Below, in pieces: positions 17,446 through 27,611 of a DNA stretch of 64,000 nt. The DNA lies in contig NZ_RYYR01000014.1 of the NCBI RefSeq assembly GCF_003977595.1, positions 40,785 through 104,784 of the forward strand, read 5' to 3'. Each line of letters starts with the position of its first letter. The stretch's first letter is position 1. The translations under genes were made by a program, and so were the position numbers. This DNA comes from Lysinibacillus antri (GTDB taxonomy: Bacteria; Bacillota; Bacilli; Bacillales_A; Planococcaceae). The notes beneath the pieces were generated by a model, which was not told where the DNA came from, did no database searches, and was given only the letters and a program-made list of their open reading frames with translations.

Positions 17446-17916
17446 TCAACTCATATTTGCATCATCTTGTTGTTTTTCCTTATTACTTTCAATCCCTTTA
17501 TCAAAGTCCTCAGAAAATTCCGTTTGTGTGACAAGATTATGCTTCGGCGTCATGGTTGTATGTTCCATTTCATTTTCAAATAGATGATCGACCAAATATT
17601 TATGGTAATAAAACTCCCCACCTGCAATGAACAATGATGACAATAAAGCCGCTGAGAATACTGAAATGTCTGGATCAAACAATAACGCCCCTAAAGCCCA
17701 TATGACTAAAAAGGCAAGCACTAAATCACCGGCTGTAGCGGAGACTCCTCCGATTTTCGGCAAGAGAACCTTATCACCAACAAATGCAACTAAAGTTAAA
17801 ACAACACTTATGATTAGTGTATTGATCAGTGATACGCCAAAATAAAATGTTAACACTAACAATAAAACACCAAATGTTATGGCAAACTTTATAAGAATCG
17901 CCTTAGTGTTCTTCAA
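17446..17916 (-). CDS. DUF2512 (YndM-like) membrane protein
   Basis: A 156-residue protein with four predicted membrane helices in the first 105 residues (for example LIISVVLTLVAFVGDKVLLP and GDLVLAFLVIWALGALLF) and a polar, acidic tail. This fits the DUF2512/YndM family of Bacilli, whose role is unknown. It is convergent with the TetR gene across a structured repeat and has no operon partner. Confidence 0.75.
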   Translation of the reverse strand: MKNTKAILIKFAITFGVLLLVLTFYFGVSLINTLIISVVLTLVAFVGDKVLLPKIGGVSATAGDLVLAFLVIWALGALLFDPDISVFSAALLSSLFIAGGEFYYHKYLVDHLFENEMEHTTMTPKHNLVTQTEFSEDFDKGIESNKEKQQDDANMS

Positions 17917-18009
17917 ATGTAATCCTTCCTTCCATTTCTTTATGTAGTAGTTTTTCCTGAATGAATTGCTTCATACTGTAAATAAAGAAATTGGACTGAA
18001 TTTCATTAA

Positions 18010-18093
18010 ATGTTTAGCTACTTTCCATATGCAAATACTGTTGTAGATACGATTTATTACGGAAATAACGTAAAAGCTAAAGTTATTGAGTGA
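18010..18093 (+). other. Short 5' ORF possibly split from the next gene
   Basis: ATG at 18010 to TGA at 18091-18093 encodes 27 residues (MFSYFPYANTVVDTIYYGNN, then VKAKVIE). It overlaps the start of the next frame so closely that a small indel would fuse them (KVIE into ERVLNGDL). No good ribosome site precedes either frame. It may be the true N terminus of the 18086 gene, now out of frame. Confidence 0.35.
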
Positions 18094-18616
18094 ACGCGTT
18101 CTTAATGGAGACTTGGATGCCTATATGCAAGTCATCGAAGAAATGGACCCACTAAATGATTTAAGCGAATTTGGTAGTGGCTTTGAAATTGGCTGTAATG
18201 ATGCATCCACGATCTTTGTTCAATTTGATGTCCATTCGAAAAGCATAATTCCTACCAACGAAAAAACATTAACAAAGGCTGGCAATCTCTCGGTTAAGAA
18301 ATTCACCAAAACAAAGTATTACGATTTGCAACAAGACTATGTATGTAGTTGTATGATCCGCATTGCACGTGATCTTTTTGCCTTATTACCAATCCACACA
18401 ACGTATGTCCATGCCTATGATGAACAACTAAACACGGAAACCGGGCATATTGAGAGATATTGCATTGTTTCCGCCAAATTTGACCGCGCAACATTTGAAA
18501 CATTAAACTTTGCTTTCATTGATCCGTCAGATGCTTTAAATAATTTTAAGCACAATATGAAATTCCGTAAGACACTGGGGTTTGCAGCGATAAATGAATT
18601 AACAGATGCGGATTAG
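18086..18616 (+). CDS. Hypothetical protein, possibly an N-terminally frameshifted remnant
   Basis: A 176-residue reading frame opening with TTG and lacking a recognisable ribosome site. Its sequence is well conserved in character (DYVCSCMIRIARDLFALLP, TGHIERYCIVSAKF, DPSDALNNFKHNMKFRKTLGF). The pattern recalls the C-terminal part of larger Bacillus proteins of unknown function, perhaps DUF4236-like, but I cannot assign it firmly. The start lies on top of the stop of a short upstream ORF in another frame, which suggests a frameshift or decayed gene. A sequencing error is the other explanation. Confidence 0.5.
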   Translation: MSERVLNGDLDAYMQVIEEMDPLNDLSEFGSGFEIGCNDASTIFVQFDVHSKSIIPTNEKTLTKAGNLSVKKFTKTKYYDLQQDYVCSCMIRIARDLFALLPIHTTYVHAYDEQLNTETGHIERYCIVSAKFDRATFETLNFAFIDPSDALNNFKHNMKFRKTLGFAAINELTDAD

Positions 18617-18714
18617 CACTTCAGCAGGTACAATCTTTTTAAATACCATACCGATTTACCAATTAAGATGTTAGAATATTCAATATATGGATTGCTATTA
18701 TTGGGGGTATGGAG

Positions 18715-19137
18715 ATGACAAATATTTATAAAGCCGCGGATCTTATCCAAGTGATAACCGAGGGAAAAACACCACCGAATTGTGATTTAACGTTACAAAT
18801 CGAAGCTACCTATGCTGAGAATGGCATTGCACGTGGATTATGGAAAGTGGATGAAAAATTTATCAACGGAAAAGGAATCGCAATGGGTGGATATGTATCG
18901 TCAGCTGCGGATATTATTATGGCCTACGCGATTTCATCTACACTAGAAGCACAGCAGACTTTTGCTTCGATAGATCTTCATACAACTTTTCATCGACCAG
19001 TCCTTCAAGGTGATGTATTAGTGGAAGCAAAGGTTGATCGAAAAGGAAACAAAATCGCCTATATCGTTGCCGAGTTATTTCAAAATGAAAAAAAAGTGGC
19101 GAGTGTCGTTTCCTCTGTCATGATTATTCCAGATTAA
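18715..19137 (+). CDS. PaaI-like hotdog-fold thioesterase
   Basis: A single-domain hotdog protein of about 140 residues. The central helix region reads GIAMGGYVSSAADIIMAYA, followed by the strand LHTTFHRPVLQGDVLVEAKV, as in the PaaI/YbgC-like acyl-CoA thioesterase superfamily. The usual HGG motif is MGG here, so the catalytic arrangement may differ. The second ATG (18715) is better placed behind GGGGG than the first (18709). It is monocistronic with its own terminator and is separate from the true paaI at 48158. Confidence 0.75.
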   Translation: MTNIYKAADLIQVITEGKTPPNCDLTLQIEATYAENGIARGLWKVDEKFINGKGIAMGGYVSSAADIIMAYAISSTLEAQQTFASIDLHTTFHRPVLQGDVLVEAKVDRKGNKIAYIVAELFQNEKKVASVVSSVMIIPD

Positions 19138-19146
19138 CTAAATTTA

Positions 19147-19180
19147 GCCCAACTTCTCAATGAAATGAGAAATTGGGCTT
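19147..19180. terminator. Bidirectional terminator, thioesterase / E2
   Basis: AGCCCAACTTCTCA pairs with TGAGAAATTGGGCT (one wobble), with T-rich flanks. It separates the convergent thioesterase and E2 genes. Confidence 0.8.
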
Positions 19181-19187
19181 TCTTCTA

Positions 19188-20414
19188 TTAAGTAAGTTCT
19201 AAGAATAATAGACTTGGTGTTTCAATAAGTTCTTTAAATCGATTTGTAAAGGCTACCGCAGTTCCTCCATCGGCAACTCGATGATCAAAGGACATGGAAA
19301 TATTCATCATGGATCGAATGACAATTTCATCATGTTCATTTACAACTGGCATCTTCTTTGTCTTATGGAATGCCATCAATCCCGTTTCTGGATAATTAAT
19401 AATTGGCGTTGCTCCGATACTTCCCATTGGTCCAACATTGCTAATGGTAAACGTACTACCAGTCATCTCATTGACCGTCAGCTTACCATCCTGCGCTTTT
19501 TTCGTAAGCCCTTTCATTTCTTCGTGAATTTGTTTTAATGATTTGTGCCTCACATTCCTTAAAACCGGAACAACAAGACCGTGATCAGTATCTGTAGCAA
19601 GACCGATATGAACCACTTTTTCTAAACGAATTACTTCATTTTCTTCATCTAATTTCGCATTGAAAATCGGGAAATCCTTTAATGCAATTGCTAACGCTTT
19701 GATAAAAAAAGCCACTACAGAAATTGAAACGTTTGCTGATTTTAATTCATGACGAAACGCTAACAAATTGGTCATATCAATTTCTTCAAAATGGGTAACA
19801 TGAGGTATTGTATATAAAGATTTTGTCATTTTCTTCGCAATTTGTTTTCGAATCCCTCTGAATGGGATTACGTCAGCCTCATCTGTTACTACACTCGGTT
19901 GACTTTCAACAGGCATTAGTTCGGGGGCTATTTCCTGTTGCTTCAAATAGTGATATATATCTTCCTCAAGTACCCTTCCTGCACGACCAGTTCCTTTTAC
20001 TAACGTAATGTCCACATCATGTTCTCGTGCAATTTTTCTTGTATAGGGTGAAGCTATGACAACACCAATTTTACTTTTTGGAGCTACCTGCATTGTCATA
20101 CTTTTCGGCTTAATTTTCTCTAGCTCTATATCTAATGACGCAATCTCCATCTTATCATTTTGAATTTTTCTTGATACTCCCTCTTCTTCAATGATTAATA
20201 CGGTCGTTCCTACTGTAATGGTTGTGCCGATTTCAATGAGTATATCTTTTACAACACCTGCTACAGGCGATGGCAACTCGGCAACCATCTTTTCTGTTTG
20301 TATTTCAACTAATGGCTGATCAACGGAAACTGTATCACCTTTTTTTACGAAGTACGTGAGAATTTCCCCTTCATGAATCCCTTCACCCACATCATATAAT
20401 TTAACTTCAACCAC
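19188..20414 (-). CDS. 2-oxoacid dehydrogenase complex E2 (dihydrolipoyl acyltransferase)
   Basis: A 408-residue E2 core protein. A lipoyl domain covers residues 1-76, with the attachment lysine in [13 protein letters not shown]. An E3/E1-binding domain lies around 118-155 ([21 protein letters not shown]), and the C-terminal acyltransferase domain carries the catalytic [10 protein letters not shown]. The start is GTG after GGGGGTGG. It forms an operon with E1beta and E1alpha. Only one lipoyl domain is present, as in branched-chain and acetoin-type complexes, so the substrate (pyruvate, branched-chain 2-oxoacid or acetoin) stays open. Confidence 0.9.
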   Translation of the reverse strand: MVEVKLYDVGEGIHEGEILTYFVKKGDTVSVDQPLVEIQTEKMVAELPSPVAGVVKDILIEIGTTITVGTTVLIIEEEGVSRKIQNDKMEIASLDIELEKIKPKSMTMQVAPKSKIGVVIASPYTRKIAREHDVDITLVKGTGRAGRVLEEDIYHYLKQQEIAPELMPVESQPSVVTDEADVIPFRGIRKQIAKKMTKSLYTIPHVTHFEEIDMTNLLAFRHELKSANVSISVVAFFIKALAIALKDFPIFNAKLDEENEVIRLEKVVHIGLATDTDHGLVVPVLRNVRHKSLKQIHEEMKGLTKKAQDGKLTVNEMTGSTFTISNVGPMGSIGATPIINYPETGLMAFHKTKKMPVVNEHDEIVIRSMMNISMSFDHRVADGGTAVAFTNRFKELIETPSLLFLELT

Positions 20415-20425
20415 TTTTCCACCCC

Positions 20426-21403
20426 CTAGAAGTACATGACATCTTCAATTGCTTTCATTACCCGTGCTGGCGTCGGTAAATAGTGATCCTCTAATGCAAA
20501 AAATGGTACATGAACATCTGCACCTGTTACTCGCTGAATAGGTGATTTCATATATAAAAAGGATGTATCATTAATAATTGATACAATATCATTTCCTAAC
20601 CCGCCAGTAGCATGGGCTTCATGAACAATGACACATCGCCCAGTTTTTTGGACAGATTCAGCAATGATCTCTTTATCAATCGGGTAAAGTGTGCGTAAGT
20701 CAATCACGTCACAGCTTATGCCACTTTTTTCAGCTTCTTCAGCCGCCTTTTCAATGACTGGCATCATAGCGCCCCACCCAATTAAAGTAACATCATCACC
20801 ATTTTTTCGTTTGATACCCTTTCCGATCTCAATGGTATATTTCCCCTTAGGAACTTCTCCACGAACAGAACGATACAATTTTAATGATTCCATAAATAAC
20901 ACTGGGTCTGGGTCTTCAATTGCCGCTATTAACAACCCTTTCGCATCATATGGTGTAGACGGACAAACGACTTTTATGCCCGGCATATGTGTAAATAATG
21001 CCTCCGTACTATCCGAATGAATTTCCGGAGCCCGCACCCCTGCTCCATATGGCGTACGTATTACTAAAGGAACAGTCAATGCTCCCTTTGTTCGGTAACG
21101 CATTCTAGCAGCATGGGTCATAATTTGTTCGTAGGCAGGATAGATAAACCCCATAAATTGAATTTCAGCAATTGGGCGTAACCCATTCATCGCCATTCCA
21201 ATCGAAGTGCCGATTATTCCAGCTTCACTTAATGGCGTATCCATCACACGAAACTCGCTAAATTCTTCTTGAAGTCCATCTGTCGCACGGAATACACCAC
21301 CATTTTTCCCTACATCTTCACCCAACACTAAAATGTCTTCATGGTCCCTCATCATCGTACGCATTCCATCTGTAATCGCCTGAATTAATGTCAATGATTG
21401 CAT
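20426..21403 (-). CDS. 2-oxoacid dehydrogenase E1 component, beta subunit
   Basis: A 325-residue transketolase-like beta subunit. With the alpha subunit it forms the thiamine diphosphate site that decarboxylates a 2-oxoacid and acylates lipoyl-E2. The N-terminal part reads [18 protein letters not shown], with [20 protein letters not shown] after it; the C-terminal transketolase domain starts near residue 200. It overlaps the alpha gene by one base (TAATG), a sign of coupled translation, and E2 follows after 11 bases. Confidence 0.92.
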   Translation of the reverse strand: MQSLTLIQAITDGMRTMMRDHEDILVLGEDVGKNGGVFRATDGLQEEFSEFRVMDTPLSEAGIIGTSIGMAMNGLRPIAEIQFMGFIYPAYEQIMTHAARMRYRTKGALTVPLVIRTPYGAGVRAPEIHSDSTEALFTHMPGIKVVCPSTPYDAKGLLIAAIEDPDPVLFMESLKLYRSVRGEVPKGKYTIEIGKGIKRKNGDDVTLIGWGAMMPVIEKAAEEAEKSGISCDVIDLRTLYPIDKEIIAESVQKTGRCVIVHEAHATGGLGNDIVSIINDTSFLYMKSPIQRVTGADVHVPFFALEDHYLPTPARVMKAIEDVMYF

Positions 21404-22473
21404 TATGCTTCACCTCGCAAATGTTTAAGATACGCATCCTTTTGCTCCTGAATTGTCCATGTCGGTTGGGCAAAAATGTAATCAAACATATCGTTTACAT
21501 CTGGTTTTGGCATCGCTTCCATATCTATAACTGCTTGATTAATTTCCTGTTCAACTTCTTCTTGTACTTTCTGAACCCATTCTTCATTCCAATGTCCGTA
21601 ATTTTTCATAAACCTCTCTAGACGAGTAATCGGATCATATTCACGACGCTTTTCACTTTCTTCTTGATCTCGGTATTTTGTCGGATCATCAGCCGTTGTA
21701 TGTGCACCATATCGCCATGTTACCGCCTCAATTAAGGTTGGACCTTCACCATTTCGCGCCCGTTCTAATGCCTTCATCGTTTCAAAGTAGACGATAAAAA
21801 TATCATTTCCATCAATTCTTACACCCGGAATATTGTATGCAACTGCCTTTTGCGCAATGGTTGGTGAATTCATTTGCTTCCAAATAGGAACTGAAATCGC
21901 ATAACTATTATTTTGATTGAAAAATACAACTGGTGCCTTTACCACACTGGCGAAGTTCATCCCTTCATGAAAATCCCCCTCTGATGTGGCACCATCACCA
22001 AAGTAGCAAATCACCGCATTTGATGTGCCCTTATACTTCTCGGCCATCGCTGTGCCAGTCGCTAATGGTAGTTGAGTTGCAATTGGTACAGAAGGTGGAA
22101 CAATGCGCTTACCCTTTGGCGGTACTCCTCCTTCAAAACGTCCGTTCCAATAGGAAAGAATCGTAGGAAGAGAATGGCCAAATGTAATACTAGCTGCATG
22201 ATCTCGATAAGTCGGATACATCCAATCATCTTTTTGTAATGCTAAAGCACTTCCGACTTGGGCAGCCTCTTGCCCCTCAAACAATGCATATGTCCCAATC
22301 CGCCCTTGACGTTGTAGGTTTTTTGCTTTTCTATCAAAAGCTCTTACTCTTATAAGATGCCGGTAGAATGTTAAAACTAAATCCTGAGATATTTTACTTT
22401 CGTAGCCTTCTAGAACTAACTCTCCATTATGGTCAACAACTTGTTGTAATGGAAATTGTTGTTCATATCCCAT
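21403..22473 (-). CDS. 2-oxoacid dehydrogenase E1 component, alpha subunit (PdhA-like)
   Basis: A 356-residue alpha subunit. The thiamine diphosphate/Mg motif is clear (GDGATSEGDFHEGMNFA, then FFNQNNSYAIS), and TWRYGAHTTADDPTKYR is the phosphorylation-loop region that is also conserved in bacteria. Overall it resembles pyruvate dehydrogenase alpha more than branched-chain alpha. It is the first gene of a three-gene operon lacking E3, so the housekeeping dihydrolipoamide dehydrogenase must be shared. GAGGTG precedes the ATG. An Lrp-family gene lies upstream, beyond the tandem array. Confidence 0.9.
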   Translation of the reverse strand: MGYEQQFPLQQVVDHNGELVLEGYESKISQDLVLTFYRHLIRVRAFDRKAKNLQRQGRIGTYALFEGQEAAQVGSALALQKDDWMYPTYRDHAASITFGHSLPTILSYWNGRFEGGVPPKGKRIVPPSVPIATQLPLATGTAMAEKYKGTSNAVICYFGDGATSEGDFHEGMNFASVVKAPVVFFNQNNSYAISVPIWKQMNSPTIAQKAVAYNIPGVRIDGNDIFIVYFETMKALERARNGEGPTLIEAVTWRYGAHTTADDPTKYRDQEESEKRREYDPITRLERFMKNYGHWNEEWVQKVQEEVEQEINQAVIDMEAMPKPDVNDMFDYIFAQPTWTIQEQKDAYLKHLRGEA

Positions 22474-22674
22474 TTAGTTCACCTCAATTTATTTGGTCTT
22501 ATTTGAATTTTTAATTAATTATAAAGTTTTCCGGGAATCGGCTACATAACAAAAAGAATGAATTTTCGAGCAATAATTAACATCGTGAATTAATTTTTAT
22601 GTTTTTATTTACACTTTGATTTTATGCCAATTCAAAATATACTGAGGTCTATTGTGCGAGTTTAATATTTGGGG

Positions 22675-23229
22675 TATGAAGAACACTTCTATTGATTTTC
22701 TCCATGTTCTTGTCCTTCATTTGGCTTATGAAGAACACTATTATTGATTTTCCCCACGGTTTTGTCCTTCATCCCGGTTATGAACACCTCTTCCACTAAT
22801 TTTTCTGGCTATTTGGGAGTTCATCGGGCTTATGAACACCTCTTCCACTAATTTTTCTGGCTATTTGGGGGTTCATTGGGCTTATGAACACCTCTTCCAC
22901 TAATTTTTCCAGCTATTTGGGGGTTCATCGGGCTTATGAACACCTCTTCCACTAATTTTTCTGGCTATTTGGGGGTTCATTGGGCTTATGAACACCTCTT
23001 CCACTAATTTTTCTGGCTATTTGGGAGTTCATCGGGCTTATGAACACCTCTTCCACTAATTTTTCTGGCTATTTGGGGGTTCATCGGGCTTATGAACACC
23101 TCTTCCACTAACTTTTCCGGCTATTTGGGGGTTCATCGGGCTTATGAACACCTCTTCCACTAATTTTTCCAGCTATTTGGGGGTTCATCGGGCTTATGAA
23201 CACCTCTTCTATCAACTTTTCCGGCGATA
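22675..23229. repeat. 52-bp tandem repeat array 1 (10 full units plus partial)
   Basis: Ten complete units start at 22675, 22727, 22779, 22831, 22883, 22935, 22987, 23039, 23091 and 23143, exactly 52 bases apart with no indels; a truncated eleventh starts at 23195. Each starts TATGAA and ends near TTCAT. Units 3-10 are nearly identical (CACCTCTTCCACTAATTTTT, then a GGCTATTTGGGGGTTCAT end). Units 1-2 are a diverged subtype (GAACAC...TTGTCCTTCAT). It occupies the spacer between lrp and the E1alpha gene. 52 is not a multiple of three, and no ORF spans the array. Confidence 0.95.
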
Positions 23230-23231
23230 TA

Positions 23232-23278
23232 GCAAAAAAGAAAAATCGACTTTCTTTAAATAGCAAAAGTCGATTTCT
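23232..23278 (-). terminator. Terminator of the lrp gene
   Basis: AAATCGACTTT (23243-23253) pairs with AAAGTCGATTT (23266-23276), followed by a T-run on the minus strand. Confidence 0.75.
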
Positions 23279-23284
23279 TACACA

Positions 23285-23737
23285 CTATTCATTTTTATCC
23301 TCCATAGAGGGAAGAATCTTTTTATTGGAAATTGGGGATTTCAGTACAATGGATGAATTAATATTTCCATATTTTAATAGCTCATCACTTAATCTACGCA
23401 GGTGCTCCATATCATTCACCGCGACCTTCAACAGATAATCTACTACCCCCGTGATTCGATGACACTCTAAGATATCCGGATGGTCAACTATCATATTTTC
23501 AAATTCAGCGTAAGGAACCTTTACCTGACTTACCTGAATAAATAATAAAAGATCGCGACCTACTTTTGGAGGCGGTACAATTGCGCTAATCCTTGAAATA
23601 ACGCCTTTTTCCATAAGTCTTGTAAGCCGTTCCGTCACACTAGGGCGACTCAAAGATAAAGCTTTAGATAGTTCACTCACCGTAATCCTTCCATCGTTCT
23701 GCAAAATATCTAATAGTTGTATGTCAATATTATCCAT
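23285..23737 (-). CDS. Lrp/AsnC-family transcriptional regulator
   Basis: A 150-residue regulator with an N-terminal HTH (NDGRITVSELSKALSLSRPS, then VTERLTRL) and a C-terminal RAM ligand-binding domain (residues about 62-145; HRITGVVDYLLKVAVNDM). Such proteins form octamers and respond to amino acids or related acids. It is transcribed toward the 2-oxoacid dehydrogenase operon but is separated from it by a terminator and the 52-bp array. Control of that operon is plausible, though unproven. GGAGGGAAAACG precedes the ATG. Confidence 0.9.
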   Translation of the reverse strand: MDNIDIQLLDILQNDGRITVSELSKALSLSRPSVTERLTRLMEKGVISRISAIVPPPKVGRDLLLFIQVSQVKVPYAEFENMIVDHPDILECHRITGVVDYLLKVAVNDMEHLRRLSDELLKYGNINSSIVLKSPISNKKILPSMEDKNE

Positions 23738-24002
23738 CGTTTTCCCTCCCTTCTATTACTTTTATATTGGCCATTCCTTACAATTAGAACCTCCGAACGA
23801 AACACCCTTATGTAAGCGTATACAATTATAACTCTATATTAGATAATACCATCCTTCTATAAACCTAGTAAACTTTGGGAATTAACATATAGCCTATGTA
23901 CTCTATAAAATTATTAGTTATTAAAAAAAATTACGTATAAATAATGAAATTCTAGTTAAAGATGGTGATAGACGAATAGAATTTTGAAGGAGTGCGATAT
24001 TT

Positions 24003-24407
24003 GTGCCAATAAAATCGATTTCAGAAAGGTTAAGGACATTTGAAACTGAGGGAGAAGTCTTTTATTTTGATGAACACATGGTAAAGGACAACTTCTTAAT
24101 TGCAAAGATACAAGACCGTTTAAGCAATATTAAAACGCTTAGACTGTACTTTAAAACGATAGGAGATGCGGGTTACTTTGAAATTGCCGTCATTAATTCA
24201 TTTTCCGATGACGCAATTAACCAAATTATTAGCAACATATATGCCTTATATCAAGTTAAAGGAAAAGGCGCTTTTTTAGAATGCTTATATGAGGAAGCAG
24301 GTAGTTTCTGTACAACGGTAGATCTATCAAATATACAAGAGGCCAAAAGATTCCGAGAAGCAATTGCTACAAAAATTGCGAATGTTTCCTCTCATCTAGC
24401 ATCTTAG
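24003..24407 (+). CDS. Hypothetical protein (134 aa)
   Basis: A soluble 134-residue protein starting with GTG ten bases after GAAGGAG. It is a compact mixed alpha/beta sequence (LRLYFKTIGDAGYFEIAVIN; GKGAFLECLYEEAGSF) ending in a helix (EAKRFREAIATKIANVSSHL). There is no signal peptide, membrane segment or recognised motif, and I do not recognise the family. It stands alone with its own terminator and convergent to a chemoreceptor. The good ribosome site and composition argue that it is a real gene. Confidence 0.65.
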   Translation: MPIKSISERLRTFETEGEVFYFDEHMVKDNFLIAKIQDRLSNIKTLRLYFKTIGDAGYFEIAVINSFSDDAINQIISNIYALYQVKGKGAFLECLYEEAGSFCTTVDLSNIQEAKRFREAIATKIANVSSHLAS

Positions 24408-24435
24408 AAAATAGCAAGGTAGATAATGCATTTTG

Positions 24436-24476
24436 CCCTAAAAAAGACCACTCAGTTTTGAAGTGGTCTTTTACTT
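24436..24476. terminator. Bidirectional terminator
   Basis: AAAAGACCACT pairs with AGTGGTCTTTT (24442-24472) between the convergent hypothetical and chemoreceptor genes. Confidence 0.8.
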
Positions 24477-24485
24477 TTGGAAAAT

Positions 24486-26225
24486 TTACTCGCTAATTTT
24501 GAATTCTTTAATCATATCGTTTAGTTCCTCTGATAATTTAGAGAGCGATTCTGCGCTAGCTGCAATCTCTTGCATGGACGCGTTTTGTTGTTGGGCTGTG
24601 GCAACACTCATTTCAATTCCTGCAGCTGCTTCTTCTGATGCTGAAGCAATTTCTGTGACAGAAAGACTCACTTTGCTCGCGTTTACTGAACTTTTCGCAA
24701 CACTGGAAGAAATCGTTTGAATCCGCTCCATTACCTCTACTATTGCTTGATTAATTGATTTAAAACTTTCTCTACTAACATGTATTTGTTTATGCCCAGT
24801 CTTCACTTTTTGATCCCCAGCTTCTAATGCATCCACCATCGATTTTGTATCTTCTTGTACGCCATTAATAATTTCCGTAATTTCACTTACCGACTCCCCA
24901 ACTTGCTCAGCTAATTTTCTTACCTCATCTGCAACAACCGAAAATCCTCTACCCGACTCTCCTGCCCTAGCCGCTTCGATGGCCGCATTCAAAGCAAGTA
25001 GATTGGTTTGTGCGGCGATATTTTGTATGACGACAATTAGTTTAGAAATTTCCTCCGAACGCTTTTCCAATCCTTTAATCTTTTCAACGGATTCTGTTAC
25101 GATCGTTGTAATTTCATTCATCAGTTTAACGGATTGATCCATCTCTGCTTTCCCACTATTTGAAATTTGATAAACAGCTCTTGAAGAATTCTCCAATGCT
25201 TTCCCATCTTCATTTGACTTAGAAAGTTCATTACTTAAATCTTCTATTAAACTCGAAACTTCAATGGAAGAGCTAGCTTGTTCTTCTGCTCCTGCTGACA
25301 ATTGTTCCATCGTAGCAGCCACTTGATCTGCCCCAGTTTTCACTTCATTTGCGGATTGCATTAATTCCAAGCTTTGAGCACTCACGGTTTGAGATATACC
25401 TTGAATGCTACCTACCATTTGTCTTAACTTATCAAGCATCTTCTCTGCAGCAGAGGCTAATTGACCAATTTCATCCTGTCGTTGAAGATTCAATTCTTCC
25501 ACTTGTAAATTTCCTGTTGCGACTTGTTGCAAAAGATTTACAAGCTGATGGACTGGCTTCGTAATACTACGAATTAGAAGATACCCAAATATAAATATAA
25601 TAACAAGACATACACTAATGCTGATAAATGAAATAATCATAGAATTTCGATTTTCCTTATGGATTAACTCTACCGTACTTAATGCAGAAGCTTCTAAATC
25701 CTGTTGAATTAAATCAATATAATTCCGTGTCTCTTCAAAAGTATTTCTTACATTTTCAATTTGTGAAGAAATGTTCTGTAAGTTATTAGGTTTTAAAAGT
25801 TGCGCAGACATATTTCCCCATAAGGCTAAACTATCAAAAAAATTATTAAAGTAAGTGGCGATTTGATCATTCTTTAATCCATTATCTGCAAGCAAGATAA
25901 TCTTCGCCTCTTCCATTCTTTCCTGGACTTGTTGTAGATTTTTTTCATAATCTTCTATAAACGCATCCCCATTTCCTAACTGTAGCTGCTGATCTATTTG
26001 AAAACTAATCAAGGCTTGGTCAGCTTGATAAAAGTCCCGATCTGCATTTAATAGATAAAAAGTTGAATTATACAACTCATCATATAATTCTTTTTCAAGA
26101 TTTTTTGAAGATGCATTTGAATTTTGAATTAAAATGGTATTACTAACCAATATAGCTAAAGCCATCAATATTAATATAGAGTATAGCTTTGTACTCAATT
26201 TTCGATTTTGGATCCAATTCCTCAT
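24486..26225 (-). CDS. Methyl-accepting chemotaxis protein
   Basis: A 579-residue chemoreceptor. The first membrane helix is at about 12-34, then an all-helical sensor of about 160 residues resembling the four-helix-bundle MCP type (unlike the Cache-type receptor at 83). The second helix is at about 196-218, followed by HAMP (to about 270) and the signalling domain with its tip near 400-430 ([35 protein letters not shown]). The ligand is unknown. It appears monocistronic. The 370-base region upstream of the start shows no further gene. Confidence 0.95.
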   Translation of the reverse strand: MRNWIQNRKLSTKLYSILILMALAILVSNTILIQNSNASSKNLEKELYDELYNSTFYLLNADRDFYQADQALISFQIDQQLQLGNGDAFIEDYEKNLQQVQERMEEAKIILLADNGLKNDQIATYFNNFFDSLALWGNMSAQLLKPNNLQNISSQIENVRNTFEETRNYIDLIQQDLEASALSTVELIHKENRNSMIISFISISVCLVIIFIFGYLLIRSITKPVHQLVNLLQQVATGNLQVEELNLQRQDEIGQLASAAEKMLDKLRQMVGSIQGISQTVSAQSLELMQSANEVKTGADQVAATMEQLSAGAEEQASSSIEVSSLIEDLSNELSKSNEDGKALENSSRAVYQISNSGKAEMDQSVKLMNEITTIVTESVEKIKGLEKRSEEISKLIVVIQNIAAQTNLLALNAAIEAARAGESGRGFSVVADEVRKLAEQVGESVSEITEIINGVQEDTKSMVDALEAGDQKVKTGHKQIHVSRESFKSINQAIVEVMERIQTISSSVAKSSVNASKVSLSVTEIASASEEAAAGIEMSVATAQQQNASMQEIAASAESLSKLSEELNDMIKEFKISE

Positions 26226-26601
26226 ACTCTCCCCCCAATGTACCTACTTACATCCCCTTTATATACATAAGTTCTAGTTTCTTTTAAATGTGAACTTATC
26301 ACCGCCTTTTGTAACTATCTGAAAAGTCTGTCTATTTACCATTAATTATAACCTAAAGATACTTAAGTGTAATATATTGTAAATAATTTTTATGAATATT
26401 TTTAGAAGTTTACTATATCCTTCACGTCACTCTAAGCATAAAAAAGAAACTTCATTAAACTTCCAGCATAGGCATACACTGAAATATCTTTTAGGCTTGT
26501 ACGTATAATTTCTTTGTTGTTATAGGGAGTTTACCAACTATATTTCCTTAAGGTTAATAGCCTAGCAATTTTCATGTTGAAGAGAAGAGAGGAATTTTAA
26601 A

Positions 26602-27525
26602 ATGCTTCAATTATCGTTATTTATTCTTATGATTGGCTTGTTTTTATTGGGGATGTTTTTACTTAGGAAGGGGCTTTTTGATCTTTCTTCCAAGAAACTA
26701 GAAAAATCACTTGTCACTTTAACGAATAAACCATGGAAAGGCCTTTTACTTGGAATTGTTGTAACCTCCATACTACAAAGTAGCTCTGCTGTATCCATTA
26801 TCACAATTGGACTAGTTGCTGCAAAGGTTTTAACTTTTTCGCAATCGATTGGTGTAATTTTAGGTGCAAATATTGGAACAACGGTGACAGCTGAGCTAAT
26901 TACATTAAATATCGATTCGTTCATCCTTCCAATCGCGATTATAGGAGCCATTCTCTTTTTATTTAAGAATAAAACTATGCGAAACTCTGGTTTAGCGTTA
27001 ATCGGAATAGCTGCAATTTTTGGAGCCATGTGGGGATTTGAAAAATTGGCAACACCTTTAAGAGGACTAGCCTATATCGACAAAATTCTCCTCATGCTAG
27101 ATGGAAACCTATTCTATGCTGTCGTAGCCGGAGCTTTAATCGCTGCATTCATTCAATCAAGTACAGCCACAACTGGCATCATGATGGGATTTCTTGCAGC
27201 AGGAAGCATGAATTTAGATACAAGTGTGGCCATTGTTCTTGGGGCAAATATTGGGACATGTTTGGATGCATGGCTTGCTTCATTAGGCTCTGGTAGACAA
27301 GGCAAACTTACTGCCTATGCTCATATATGGCTAAATGTGTTGGGGGTAGGCATTTTCTATCCATTCATAGGCCTGTTAGCAACAATTGGCACTCATTTAT
27401 CCAAATACCCCGATGTACAACTGGCGCATATTAGTGTCATTTTTAACGTAGCAAGTTCGTTAATGATTCTTCCATTCACAAAACAATTTGCAAACTTCAT
27501 AGAGAGAGTTCATGGCAGGAAATAA
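26602..27525 (+). CDS. Na/Pi cotransporter family protein (YqeW-like)
   Basis: A 307-residue membrane protein of the sodium-phosphate symporter II family. The two inverted repeat motifs are visible: ILQSSSAVSIITIGLV at about residues 57-72 and FIQSSTATTGIMMGFL at about 185-200. Each is followed by a LGANIGT signature. It lacks the long PhoU-like cytoplasmic tail of many family members and has the length of B. subtilis YqeW. The likely substrate is phosphate, but this is unproven for the short type. GAGAGGAATTTTAAA precedes the ATG. Confidence 0.85.
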   Translation: MLQLSLFILMIGLFLLGMFLLRKGLFDLSSKKLEKSLVTLTNKPWKGLLLGIVVTSILQSSSAVSIITIGLVAAKVLTFSQSIGVILGANIGTTVTAELITLNIDSFILPIAIIGAILFLFKNKTMRNSGLALIGIAAIFGAMWGFEKLATPLRGLAYIDKILLMLDGNLFYAVVAGALIAAFIQSSTATTGIMMGFLAAGSMNLDTSVAIVLGANIGTCLDAWLASLGSGRQGKLTAYAHIWLNVLGVGIFYPFIGLLATIGTHLSKYPDVQLAHISVIFNVASSLMILPFTKQFANFIERVHGRK

Positions 27526-27611
27526 ACCTCATTTCAACTCAGTAAATGGGATAGATGGATGATAACAAGGAAAGCTAACCATTTATCCCCTTGCTATTAC
27601 TAGGATACAAA

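Noticed and set aside
18715..19137. Second paaI
   Set aside because: It has a hotdog fold but lacks the HGG motif (MGG instead) and lies 14 kb from the paa island; only a general thioesterase call is supported.
22675..23229. CRISPR array
   Set aside because: The units are contiguous with a fixed 52-base period and no unique spacers, and there are no cas genes nearby.
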